Assembly: GCF_947498345.1 (NCBI RefSeq)
Contig: NZ_CANMJY010000011.1
Span: forward strand, 78,684-142,683
Length of the DNA stretch: 64,000 nt
Direction: 5' to 3'
Source of the DNA: an uncultured Winogradskyella sp.
GTDB taxonomy: Bacteria > Bacteroidota > Bacteroidia > Flavobacteriales > Flavobacteriaceae
Shown here: piece by piece, positions 56,667-63,938 of the stretch
How the letters are laid out: each line of letters opens with the position of its first letter
How positions within the stretch are numbered: position 1 is the first letter of the stretch
The notes under the pieces: generated by a model
What the model was told of the DNA's origin: nothing
Seen by the model: only the letters and a program-made list of their open reading frames with translations
The model's database searches: none
Made by a program: the position numbers and the translations under genes

Positions 56667-56684
56667 TTAGACGGTTCCGTCTAA
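56667..56684. promoter_or_regulatory. Perfect palindrome, likely TetR operator
   Basis: TTAGACGG and CCGTCTAA (8-bp arms, 2-bp spacer) lie between the TetR gene, whose stop codon it overlaps, and the MBL gene. The half-site TAGAC resembles that of NemR-like TetR repressors. Control of the downstream MBL gene by the upstream TetR protein is inferred. Confidence 0.65.
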
Positions 56685-57232
56685 TTTAAATCCTTTTTTG
56701 ATTCTTGGAAGAGAAGCACCATTTTCCGAATATCTGCAAAATATTCTTTTAACCAATCTGCGTTTAAAGTCTCATAAGTAATTTGAAGGTAAAAATTTTC
56801 TAAACTAAGATGTAATACCATTTTTGCTAGTGGATTATTTCCTGATAGGCAAATTATATTTTTCCATACTGGTAATAGTCCTTGAATTGAGAATTGATTT
56901 ATTTGAGATAAACATTTTTTAAATGTTCTATTGTCTCGGTGAACTCTCAATTGACGATTAAAGAGTAAATCAATTTTATGCTCTATAATAATGGATATCA
57001 ATTCTTCTTCGGTCTTTGTATTTGATTCTTTTGCAGAGATATTTTTTGCTCGTCTTAAATGAAATTCTAATAAACTTTCAGTAAAAACCTCTAAATCAGC
57101 AAACAAGTGGTAAAATGAAGACTTGTTTTTTCCTACTTCTTTAGATAATCTTTCTATTTTAAGCCCTTTTGGGCCCTCATGAGCAAAACACCAGTAACCT
57201 TTTTCTAACCATATTTTTTCTATTTCTCTCAT
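56681..57232 (-). CDS. TetR-family transcriptional regulator
   Basis: Protein of 183 residues. N-terminal HTH: GLKIERLSKEVGKNKSSFYHLFADLEVFTESLLEFHL, with the FYHLF motif that ends TetR domains. The C-terminal ligand domain is helical and unassigned. Its stop codon is inside the palindrome that probably serves as its operator. The gene is the first of a TetR-MBL pair. Confidence 0.9.
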   Translation of the reverse strand: MREIEKIWLEKGYWCFAHEGPKGLKIERLSKEVGKNKSSFYHLFADLEVFTESLLEFHLRRAKNISAKESNTKTEEELISIIIEHKIDLLFNRQLRVHRDNRTFKKCLSQINQFSIQGLLPVWKNIICLSGNNPLAKMVLHLSLENFYLQITYETLNADWLKEYFADIRKMVLLFQESKKDLN

Positions 57233-57298
57233 TTAAAAACAAAGAAAAATTACAGTTAATTGATATTTCGTTAAAGTGGTTTTTGTATTTGGCATAAC

Positions 57299-57358
57299 GG
57301 TTTTGTATATGGTCTCATTGTGGGAAATTGGTCATGATTTTTCGCAATGAGCTACACG
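57299..57358 (-). repeat. Short arm F
   Basis: A 60-bp stretch between an AAC at 57296-57298 (in GGCATAACGG) and the core at 57359. It has the same outer look as the longer arms (AACGG on one side, GAGCTACACGG on the other) but is about half as long. Confidence 0.4.
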
Positions 57359-57372
57359 GTTTTAGCACAATT

Positions 57373-57750
57373 TTATATTTTTTCTTCTCGTAAAATTTTC
57401 TCCATTTTACGACCTCTTGCCAATTCATCAATGAGTTTTTCCATTTGCCTGCATTGTTTATACAATTCAAATTCATCTTCTATTTCTTCAATTCGATAGC
57501 CACAAACGACTCCTTTAATTAAGTGTGCGTTAGGATGTATTTTAGCTTTTTGAAAAAATGTTCTAAAAGTGACTTTCTCTTCAATGAGTGTTTGTAAATC
57601 ATCTTTATCAAAACCAGTAAACCATTCTATTACTTGGTTGAGTTCTTCTTTTGTTCTACCATTTTTCTCCAACCTATTTAAGTAATGTGGATAAATGGAT
57701 GCAAATATCAAGCTAGCGACTTGTTCATTTTTTTCAGGAGTAACTTTCAT
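57373..57750 (-). CDS. DUF2200 domain-containing protein
   Basis: Protein of 125 residues, mostly helical. FASIYPHYLNRLEKNGRTKEELNQVIEWFTGF and HPNAHLIKGVVCGYRIEEIED are characteristic of DUF2200. No signal peptide or membrane segment. Widely scattered among bacteria; function unknown. Sits alone within a short cassette-like unit. Confidence 0.88.
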   Translation of the reverse strand: MKVTPEKNEQVASLIFASIYPHYLNRLEKNGRTKEELNQVIEWFTGFDKDDLQTLIEEKVTFRTFFQKAKIHPNAHLIKGVVCGYRIEEIEDEFELYKQCRQMEKLIDELARGRKMEKILREEKI

Positions 57751-57784
57751 CTTTATTAGATTTTGAATTAATTGGTGCTAATAT

Positions 57785-57902
57785 TAGTGGTTATGGTTTT
57801 ACTGAGAAATGATATGCTAGTATCATTCCATCGTAACGATAAATTTAACAAAAAGGCTTGAAATTCCGATTAGGAATTTAGCTGCAATGAGCTATACACG
57901 TT
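57785..57902 (-). repeat. attC-like arm G
   Basis: A 118-bp arm. Central perfect 7-bp stem AAATTCC (57861-57867) with GGAATTT (57873-57879), loop GATTA. Gene-proximal end GAGCTATACACGTT, like arms A, J and K. Confidence 0.6.
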
Positions 57903-57945
57903 GTTGGCAACTGGCTTTTTTTTATTTTCATAATGTAATTTCAAA

Positions 57946-58986
57946 CTAAAAATTAACGAGTTTTTCATCAAAATATAGCTTACCGTTTATCCAAACCTCA
58001 GCCCATTGATTTTTTGATAATATGAGATTTTTAGTGGAATTAGTTATAACTTGATAGTAAGGAACGTAAGTGTTTTTTTTGTGTACTCTAAAAGTCACAT
58101 TACTTTTACTAGTAACAATTATATTGTCACCTTGTTTTTTGACAGTATATTTTCCACTTGGTGGTTGTGGTGATGGTATTGTTATTTCTCTTCTTACTCT
58201 TTCATAATGTACTTCAATAGACTTTCCGACTGCCATTATTCTGCGCATTACTCGATTACTTAATTTTATCCGTTCACTCACATTTCTGTGTTCTGTTCTA
58301 CCATCTAAATCCTCACCATTTATTCCATAAGGTGGTGAGAATATTTCGGCAATATTTTTTCCTTGTTCATCTTTAATTATTGCTTTAATTCGTGAATGAA
58401 AACCAGTTTTACGTTTGTTATATAATGTCCCGCTTAAATATAAATATCCATTACCGTTAACAGAGACATTCACTCTTTTCCAGCCTCTATCATTGCCTAA
58501 TTCATAGATTTCTTTTCTAGGCATCTTTATTTCCGAAAAATTTAATTCCCTTACTCTTTTATGTTCTTCTAAATGTCCTTGCATAGATGACCAAATAGGT
58601 TTATTTTCATTGTCCCAACCATAAATTACCAAGTTGCCATCGTTTTGAAATTGTAGTCTAGTATGAGGGAAATTATGCGTACTAGTACTGAAAAGAACAT
58701 TACTGTTGTTGCCATATAGAACTAGGTTTCCGTCTTCTTGATTTTTTAAAACTGATGCTGTTTTACCATGGGTCTTGGTACTCCAAATAGGTTCACTAAA
58801 TTGATTTCCTACTTTTTTATAAATAACTAGGTTTCCATCTGTTTGTAACTGTAACCTATATTGACCATTCGGACTATTGATTCCTTGCCCAACTTTTAAT
58901 TCTCCGACTTCACCAACTAGTTGGGCAAAAGTCATATTGATTGTAAAGAATAAAACGATTGAAATAATGAGTCGTAATTTTTTCAT
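57946..58986 (-). CDS. Secreted protein with bulb-type (B-type) lectin domain
   Basis: Protein of 346 residues with a signal peptide (TINMTFAQ, about 1-21). Residues about 30-125 carry the B-lectin fold with three sugar-binding motifs of the QxDGNLVxY type: QTDGNLVIY, QEDGNLVLY and QNDGNLVIY. The rest is a beta-rich domain with no match I recognise. B-lectins bind mannose or act as bacteriocins (putidacins). A mannose-binding surface or bacteriocin-like role is possible. Confidence 0.85.
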   Translation of the reverse strand: MKKLRLIISIVLFFTINMTFAQLVGEVGELKVGQGINSPNGQYRLQLQTDGNLVIYKKVGNQFSEPIWSTKTHGKTASVLKNQEDGNLVLYGNNSNVLFSTSTHNFPHTRLQFQNDGNLVIYGWDNENKPIWSSMQGHLEEHKRVRELNFSEIKMPRKEIYELGNDRGWKRVNVSVNGNGYLYLSGTLYNKRKTGFHSRIKAIIKDEQGKNIAEIFSPPYGINGEDLDGRTEHRNVSERIKLSNRVMRRIMAVGKSIEVHYERVRREITIPSPQPPSGKYTVKKQGDNIIVTSKSNVTFRVHKKNTYVPYYQVITNSTKNLILSKNQWAEVWINGKLYFDEKLVNF

Positions 58987-59016
58987 ATGATTTCGGTTTT
59001 TGAGCTTGTTGCCAAC

Positions 59017-59133
59017 GGTCTCGGCTATGATCAGTTGCGTGGGTTAGCACGAAACTTTACAAGTACACACCAAACTGAAAATCCCCGAGGATTTTCAGAA
59101 GTAAGCGAGAACAAGCAATTACTTATAGCTATT
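59017..59133 (-). repeat. attC-like arm H
   Basis: 117 bp. Outer ends pair imperfectly (59023-59038 with 59115-59130). Central perfect 10-bp stem CTGAAAATCC (59075-59084) with GGATTTTCAG (59089-59098), loop CCGA. The stop codon of the thioredoxin-like gene is inside. Very similar to arm L. Confidence 0.7.
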
Positions 59134-60246
59134 GTTACCTGCTGGCTTTTTTAAGTTTGATTCAATAGTTTCTATCAATTTTTCGCCTCTCAAATTTCGA
59201 GCGACTATAATTCCTTTTTCATTAATCAGGAAATTATCAGGAATCCCATTAATTCCATAAATTAGATATGGGTCAGCCTTTCCACCATTATCTTGCCAAA
59301 GATTAACCCAATTCAATTCATTTTTTTCTATTGATTTTAGCCATATTTCTTTAGTTTGGTCTTCCGAAACACTGACAATTTCAAATCCATCTTTATTAAA
59401 TTTAGAGTAAGCTTTTCTTAATGCTGGATATTCCTTAATACAAGGACTACACCAAGATGCCCAAAAATCCAATAATATAAGTTTCCCTTCGAAGTCGGAT
59501 AATTTAGTTAATTCGCCATTTTCATTAGGCATCGTAAAATCTACATACTTATCTCCAATTTTTGGATTTTTATTTAATTTTAAAAATCGACTTATAGATT
59601 TACCGTAAGATGACTTTTTTACATCATCACTCAAATTAGTGTAAAGTTCAGACACTTTATTATATGGTAATGAAGTAGAATAGAAATCAAGAGTTTTTGC
59701 GCTTACATATGATGTTGGATTCTCTTTAATAAAATAACTCTCAATTTTGAGTCTATTTTGCGCTACTTTATTTAGTTCAGTTTTTGCATTTAATTTTAAA
59801 CTATCATTTATGTTGTCGTCATAGACTATTTTAGAAAGACTATCTCTTCGGTTTCTATATTCCCAAATCGGTTTCCATAATTTATTACTTTCTTTTTGAG
59901 AAGTAGAGCCATTAATGATAGCATCTTTAAACTCCCCATCTTTAACTTTAAATTCAATATTTCCAGGTTCTAACCAAATTCGTGAGTAGTTTCGTGAGTT
60001 TTTGACCAATAAATTATATTGTTTTGGATGCTCGATTATACCTTTCATTGAAAATTTGTTGTTCACTATTTTTGTCGAATCAATAGTTTGATTATCCAAA
60101 GTGAGATATATCCAACTATTCTCTTCAATTCCTTCTGTTTCACCAATGAGAACAAATTCGTTTTCAATTGTTGAATTTTTATTTTGCTTACACCCAAATA
60201 TTATTATCAGCAGTAAAATTCCAATTAATTTTGTTAGTTTTTTCAT
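59119..60246 (-). CDS. DUF4369/thioredoxin-like (TlpA type) lipoprotein
   Basis: Protein of 375 residues with lipobox FGC (Cys19). N-terminal DUF4369 domain (about 30-110) and a C-terminal thioredoxin-fold TlpA/ResA-type domain with the redox motif WCSPC in FWASWCSPCIKEYPALR. It acts outside the inner membrane in disulfide reduction or cytochrome maturation. The last residues AGNNSYK and the stop are encoded by the core and arm H, so translation reads across the cassette boundary. Common family in Bacteroidota. Confidence 0.9.
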   Translation of the reverse strand: MKKLTKLIGILLLIIIFGCKQNKNSTIENEFVLIGETEGIEENSWIYLTLDNQTIDSTKIVNNKFSMKGIIEHPKQYNLLVKNSRNYSRIWLEPGNIEFKVKDGEFKDAIINGSTSQKESNKLWKPIWEYRNRRDSLSKIVYDDNINDSLKLNAKTELNKVAQNRLKIESYFIKENPTSYVSAKTLDFYSTSLPYNKVSELYTNLSDDVKKSSYGKSISRFLKLNKNPKIGDKYVDFTMPNENGELTKLSDFEGKLILLDFWASWCSPCIKEYPALRKAYSKFNKDGFEIVSVSEDQTKEIWLKSIEKNELNWVNLWQDNGGKADPYLIYGINGIPDNFLINEKGIIVARNLRGEKLIETIESNLKKPAGNNSYK

Positions 60247-60271
60247 AAGTTTTGTTTAGCTTGCAGGTAAC

Positions 60272-60388
60272 GGTAAAGTATAAGAATAGTAGCGGATTTT
60301 ACGCACTTACTATTCAATTTATCACTTATGTTAGATTTATAAAATTCATTTTTGTTTTAGACATTAAACCGCTATTATTTTATACAAT
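60272..60388 (-). repeat. attC-like arm I
   Basis: 117 bp. Outer parts pair well: GTATAAGAATAGTAGCGG near the right-core side (60277 on) with CCGCTATTATTTTATAC at the gene-proximal side. No central hairpin stands out, the interior being AT-rich. No gene. Confidence 0.6.
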
Positions 60389-60406
60389 GTTACCTACAGT
60401 TTTAAG

Positions 60407-61045
60407 CTAAAGATTATTCTTTAGACGATTTTTCAACTCTTTTAATTTATCTAAAAGAAGGTCATTCTCAATTTTTTCTGTAGGGCAATCGTATTCAAGT
60501 TTATCATTATCATTAACAATAATCCTTGGTTTTATATTACTAGATTTATTATAATTCTTAACAACTGTAGCTGCGTAAGCATTTTGTTCTACCACAGACT
60601 GATGGTAGTCACCTTTTTTTATTTTATAACTATTACCTGCATTTGTCCACGAAATATTACTCTTTTCTACTTCTACGAATTCATCTGTTGATACTAGTTT
60701 AGTACCAAGATTTGAATAATGTACTTCATATAATTTTTTGTTCGAATTAGCTTTTTTTTCTATCAAATAAGCTTCACACCCTACTTTACCTGACACTACT
60801 AAACTTTTGATATTATAAGTATGATTATGAATCGGATATTGAGTTTTGTTAAAACTTCTAACTCCCTTTGGCCATATATGCAGTCGATAATCATTGTTTT
60901 TGTCTTGAAATAATTTGATATAAATAAATCCAAGAGGGTGCCATTCTGCATAAATACCTTTAACATCATCTATTAGAAAGTCTAAGATTTTAAGCATATT
61001 ATTTTTCGAATATGAATTGAACAAAGAATTAACAATATTATTCAT
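60407..61045 (-). CDS. Cupin-like protein of unknown function
   Basis: Protein of 212 residues from the ATG at 61045; another ATG lies at 61063. The chosen start overlaps the upstream stop by 8 bp in an ATGAATAA arrangement typical of coupled translation. The IHNHTYNIKSLVVSGKV segment (His-x-His in a beta barrel) and KKGDYHQS further on suggest a cupin fold with metal ligands. No signal peptide. Partner of the membrane protein. Not recognised as a known family. Confidence 0.65.
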   Translation of the reverse strand: MNNIVNSLFNSYSKNNMLKILDFLIDDVKGIYAEWHPLGFIYIKLFQDKNNDYRLHIWPKGVRSFNKTQYPIHNHTYNIKSLVVSGKVGCEAYLIEKKANSNKKLYEVHYSNLGTKLVSTDEFVEVEKSNISWTNAGNSYKIKKGDYHQSVVEQNAYAATVVKNYNKSSNIKPRIIVNDNDKLEYDCPTEKIENDLLLDKLKELKNRLKNNL

Positions 61046-61949
61046 AAGGAATTGATTTGTCATTTACCAAGGCTGCAATTTTATCATTATCTGCTTTTGA
61101 GAACTTTTCATTAAAATTTAATTCTTTCAATATCTCTTTAATATTTTCTCCTGTGATTTCTCCCAATTTATATTTAACGCTTAATTTTTGAACTACATCA
61201 GATGCTTGTTGTTCTGTAACAGTTAAGTCACTTTTATAAGCTCTATAATGATTAGAGTCTTTTTCAAATTTTAAACCAGGTGATTTTTGGTCATCTTTTG
61301 TTAATATTCCTGAATTTGTACTAATATCTATTCTATCAGTAGAGAAGAAATCTATTAAATACACAGAAATATCTAAAAATGCATTATTGCTTTCATATAT
61401 GGAACAAGTTACGATTGTAGCATATAAATTGATTTTAACTTCTTTAGCATCCCAATCTGTTTTATTATTAGAATTATTGACTGTATTACGTAAATGAGCG
61501 TGTATTTTACAAAGTCTTTCATTTTGAGGGTTAAGAATTTGAGCTTTAACTATTACAGCAGTACCGTCTTTTGCTACTTGATGTAAACGAGGAATAACGG
61601 CTGTTCTTAAGTATCTTCCAAATCCACCTCTGAAATACCATTCATTGGGATTATCTTTAAGTACAGATTTAAAATATTTTTTGAACTCGCTAGAATGAAG
61701 AAATTCCGCACCTTCTTTAGGGTCAACTTTTGGTGTTACATAGAAAATCATAACTCCAATTCCAATAGTAGTTATAATGGTTGCAACTAGTCCCTCTATC
61801 ACATCAGATATGAAATTATACCAATCTGGACTTACAGATGTAATATCATTAAAAATATAAAACCTAATTAAAAGCAAAGAGATTAAAATTGAAGTACTAG
61901 ATATCCAAAAGAATCTTCTTAAATATTTGTTTTTTAATATTTGATTCAT
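61038..61949 (-). CDS. Two-helix membrane protein with cytoplasmic domain
   Basis: Protein of 303 residues. Two transmembrane segments near the N-terminus (ISSTSILISLLLIRFYIF and LVATIITTIGIGVMIFYV) are followed by a large soluble domain with YFRGGFGRYLRTAVIP and AVIVKAQILNPQNERLCK. I do not recognise the domain. It is first in a two-gene cassette with a cupin-like partner. The layout (membrane segments plus a soluble sensor or effector domain, small partner) resembles many defence or toxin modules, but nothing proves that. Confidence 0.7.
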   Translation of the reverse strand: MNQILKNKYLRRFFWISSTSILISLLLIRFYIFNDITSVSPDWYNFISDVIEGLVATIITTIGIGVMIFYVTPKVDPKEGAEFLHSSEFKKYFKSVLKDNPNEWYFRGGFGRYLRTAVIPRLHQVAKDGTAVIVKAQILNPQNERLCKIHAHLRNTVNNSNNKTDWDAKEVKINLYATIVTCSIYESNNAFLDISVYLIDFFSTDRIDISTNSGILTKDDQKSPGLKFEKDSNHYRAYKSDLTVTEQQASDVVQKLSVKYKLGEITGENIKEILKELNFNEKFSKADNDKIAALVNDKSIPYE

Positions 61950-61974
61950 TGTGTTTGTTTAAATTGTAGGTAAC

Positions 61975-62095
61975 GTGTTTGTTTATGGCTCGTTACGTGG
62001 TTAAGCAACTAATTTAGCAAACATTCATTAGCCAGAGAAAATTCCGAAGGAATTTTCCAAGTAGGCAATTGCCCAAGTAATTAATTATACACGTT
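61975..62095 (-). repeat. attC-like arm J
   Basis: 121 bp. Starts AACGTGTTTG and ends TATACACGTT followed by the GTT core. Central 9-bp perfect stem GAAAATTCC (62037-62045) with GGAATTTTC (62049-62057), loop GAA. Confidence 0.7.
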
Positions 62096-62111
62096 GTTGC
62101 CCACAGTATTT

Positions 62112-62717
62112 TTATTCGTTTATAATTTCTTCCGTTGCAATTTTTGTCAATTCTTTAATTGAATTCAAATATTTTCTTTTTGGTTCCGTACTTTGTTTAA
62201 TTCTCGAATTTACTTCGGTGAAATATTGGTTAATTTCAGCGTTATGTTCAGGTTCATTAAAATAAAATTCATAAGCCATAAATTCGATGAATTTTTGTTT
62301 TTCCTCAAGTTTAAATTCCGAATATTGCTCAATAAAAAAGTCAGGATTAAATTTTATAAAATTCATAATTTCTAGTCCAATAGATTCTGATAAAGATCCG
62401 TCAGATTTCTCAACAATTACTCTAAAGACTTTGAAATAAAATTCCAAATCATTTTTATCTTTTGTAAACATTTGTTTTATGCACTCAAAAGTTTCGTCAT
62501 TGTCAGAAGGATAAATTTCATTTTTGAGAATTAATTCCGCATATGTTCTAATTTTTGTTGTGTCAATTTTCGGTTCAGTTTCAACAGTTTTAGTTTCTTC
62601 TTTAGTCAATGATTTTTCAATTGTGACTTTTTTATTATCCGCTTTTTTCTCGCCCTCTTTCTCACAAGAAATAAGAACAAATTGAACTAAAAATAATATT
62701 TGAAGTAGTTTTTTCAT
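62112..62717 (-). CDS. Lipoprotein of unknown function
   Basis: Protein of 201 residues with lipobox LISC (Cys18). After a charged linker (EKEGEKKADNKKVTIEKS), the body is helical with YAELILKNEIYPSDNDETFE and EFMAYEFYFNEPEHNAEIN. No domain recognised. Sole gene of its unit; starts 3 bp inside the right core. Confidence 0.7.
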   Translation of the reverse strand: MKKLLQILFLVQFVLISCEKEGEKKADNKKVTIEKSLTKEETKTVETEPKIDTTKIRTYAELILKNEIYPSDNDETFECIKQMFTKDKNDLEFYFKVFRVIVEKSDGSLSESIGLEIMNFIKFNPDFFIEQYSEFKLEEKQKFIEFMAYEFYFNEPEHNAEINQYFTEVNSRIKQSTEPKRKYLNSIKELTKIATEEIINE

Positions 62718-62729
62718 ATTGTGGGCAAC

Positions 62730-62846
62730 GTGTTCGTGTGTGGTTTGTGGTGTTGGTGAACTAAGTTAGCAAAAAAGGAGGGAAGAGTGGTTGAATTTCG
62801 GCAGAAATCCGTGAGCCGCCATTAAACACCATGAGCTATACACATT
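62730..62846 (-). repeat. attC-like arm K
   Basis: 117 bp. Begins AACGTGTTCG, ends GAGCTATACACATT followed by the GTT core. Central stem is weak (ATTTC at 62795-62799 with GAAAT at 62804-62808). Confidence 0.6.
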
Positions 62847-62872
62847 GTTAGCAACTGGCTAATATGCTATTG

Positions 62873-63247
62873 TTATTGTTTTTTTGGTTTCATTTGAATT
62901 GGGTCAAAATAGAATTTTTCTTCTAAAATATATTCGTTTTCCCAATGCTGAACTGCAATTTCTTCAATCTCAGTTACTGAATTGTCTAGCCATGTAAACT
63001 TAAATTTCCACCTAATTACTACATGATTTTCTTTTATGAAAACTGGCCTTATACATTTTGAATGAACAGACTTAGCTTTTGATAGTACTTTACGTTCATT
63101 ATCAATCAGATTTGAACGACCTATTCGAGGTTCTGATTGATTTTCTTGTATTGAAGCATCAATGGCATAAAATTCTTCAATAGCTTTATCGTGTTCATTA
63201 GTTTCCACTTTTGCAATAAATTCTTCTACTCTATTAGATGTTGGCAT
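62873..63247 (-). CDS. NTF2-like (SnoaL-type) protein
   Basis: Protein of 124 residues of the nuclear-transport-factor-2 fold: VEEFIAKVETNEHDKAIEEF and FKFTWLDNSVTEIEEIAVQHWEN are typical of SnoaL-like domains, which form a cone-shaped pocket. Overlaps its upstream partner by 14 bp. No signal peptide. Often associated with small-molecule chemistry; function unknown. Confidence 0.75.
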   Translation of the reverse strand: MPTSNRVEEFIAKVETNEHDKAIEEFYAIDASIQENQSEPRIGRSNLIDNERKVLSKAKSVHSKCIRPVFIKENHVVIRWKFKFTWLDNSVTEIEEIAVQHWENEYILEEKFYFDPIQMKPKKQ

Positions 63248-63794
63248 AATTTAATCTTGAATTATTATTAGCAATAAATACTTTTGATATATTATCTACA
63301 AAGACATAGGAATTACACCATACTGAATAGACTTCTTTCGCCCATTTTATGATCATCTTTTTGCATTCCTCTTCATCGTTTGACTTTTCACGAATATCAG
63401 ATGTTGTTATTTTACCTCTTTCCAATACTCTTGGCGGAACCAAATATTCATTTGAATTATTTACTTTGTACATATTTAAATGGTCACTAAGTTTTGGTGA
63501 GAGCTCATAGCTCCACTGAATATTATACTTGAAAACCAAGTGTAATCTTGATAAATGAAAATGATTATTCCATCTGCCATGGATTTCAGGGTGTTGTAAA
63601 GTGTGGGCATCGACTATCAAAAATCTGTAAATATGATTTTTACTTTTTGAAAAATCAATTTCTTGGAATCCAGTATTGAATATTTCTAAGCATTCATGAA
63701 TTCCACGTTTTACATTAGCATCACAAAATTGACACACTCCATTATCAAAAAGAGTTACTCCATTCTTTTCTGCTAAGTCAATGTAATCTTGCAT
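63234..63794 (-). CDS. DUF5946-like protein with a zinc-ribbon-like N-terminus
   Basis: Protein of 186 residues. CQFCDANVKRGIHEC (about 22-36) supplies three cysteines and a histidine, and FLIVDAHTLQHPEIHGRWNN plus the FHLSRLHLVF helix match the DUF5946 pattern as I recall it. It overlaps the NTF2-like gene by 14 bp, so the pair is coupled. No known activity. Confidence 0.65.
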   Translation of the reverse strand: MQDYIDLAEKNGVTLFDNGVCQFCDANVKRGIHECLEIFNTGFQEIDFSKSKNHIYRFLIVDAHTLQHPEIHGRWNNHFHLSRLHLVFKYNIQWSYELSPKLSDHLNMYKVNNSNEYLVPPRVLERGKITTSDIREKSNDEEECKKMIIKWAKEVYSVWCNSYVFVDNISKVFIANNNSRLNYANI

Positions 63795-63817
63795 TGTATT
63801 TCTAGCTTGTTGCTAAC

Positions 63818-63938
63818 GGTTACGTATAAGAATAGTTGCGTGGTTTGGCACTCAACTTCGCAAGTACACACCAAGTTGGAAATTCCTTCGAAATTTCCAA
63901 AGTAGGCGAGAACAAGCAATTATTTATAGCCATCCTAA
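63818..63938 (-). repeat. attC-like arm L at the window edge
   Basis: About 121 bp after the AAC at 63815-63817. Central 9-bp stem TTGGAAATT (63876-63884) with AATTTCCAA (63892-63900). Nearly the same sequence as arm H. A GTT at 63939 may be the next core; the gene for this arm would lie beyond 64000, so the rest of the window (63939-64000) holds no visible gene. Confidence 0.6.

Larger units (their letters stand above)
57299..57784 (-). mobile_element. Cassette-like unit 2 (DUF2200), degenerate right end
   Basis: GTTTTAGCAC (57359-57368) lies downstream of the gene, while GTGCTAATAT (57775-57784) lies upstream. The first seven bases are exact reverse complements, and the outermost ones (where AAC is expected) have diverged. 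Read as a decayed boundary. Confidence 0.4.
57785..59016 (-). mobile_element. Cassette-like unit 3 (lectin-domain protein)
   Basis: GTTGCCAAC (59008-59016) upstream of the gene and GTTGGCAAC (57903-57911) downstream are reverse complements. The core is close to self-palindromic, so by itself weak evidence; the adjoining 118-bp arm G gives the unit its boundary. Confidence 0.6.
59017..60271 (-). mobile_element. Cassette-like unit 4 (DUF4369/TlpA protein)
   Basis: GCAGGTAAC (60263-60271) upstream of the gene is the exact reverse complement of GTTACCTGC (59134-59142) downstream. Unlike unit 3 the core is not palindromic, so the match is informative. Arm H follows. Confidence 0.75.
60272..61974 (-). 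mobile_element. Cassette-like unit 5 (2-helix membrane protein + cupin-like)
   Basis: TGTAGGTAAC (61965-61974) upstream and GTTACCTACA (60389-60398) downstream are exact 10-bp reverse complements, not palindromic. Arm I follows. Confidence 0.8.
61975..62729 (-). mobile_element. Cassette-like unit 6 (lipoprotein)
   Basis: TGTGGGCAAC (62720-62729) upstream and GTTGCCCACA (62096-62105) downstream are exact 10-bp reverse complements, not palindromic. Arm J follows. Confidence 0.8.
62730..63817 (-). mobile_element. Cassette-like unit 7 (DUF5946-like + NTF2-like)
   Basis: GTTGCTAAC (63809-63817) upstream and GTTAGCAAC (62847-62855) downstream are reverse complements. The core is near-palindromic, so arm K carries much of the evidence. 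Confidence 0.65.

Noticed and set aside
52350..63817. IS elements or transposon ends as an explanation of the repeats
   Set aside because: No transposase, and the matching ends differ between units. IS copies would have the same ends every time.
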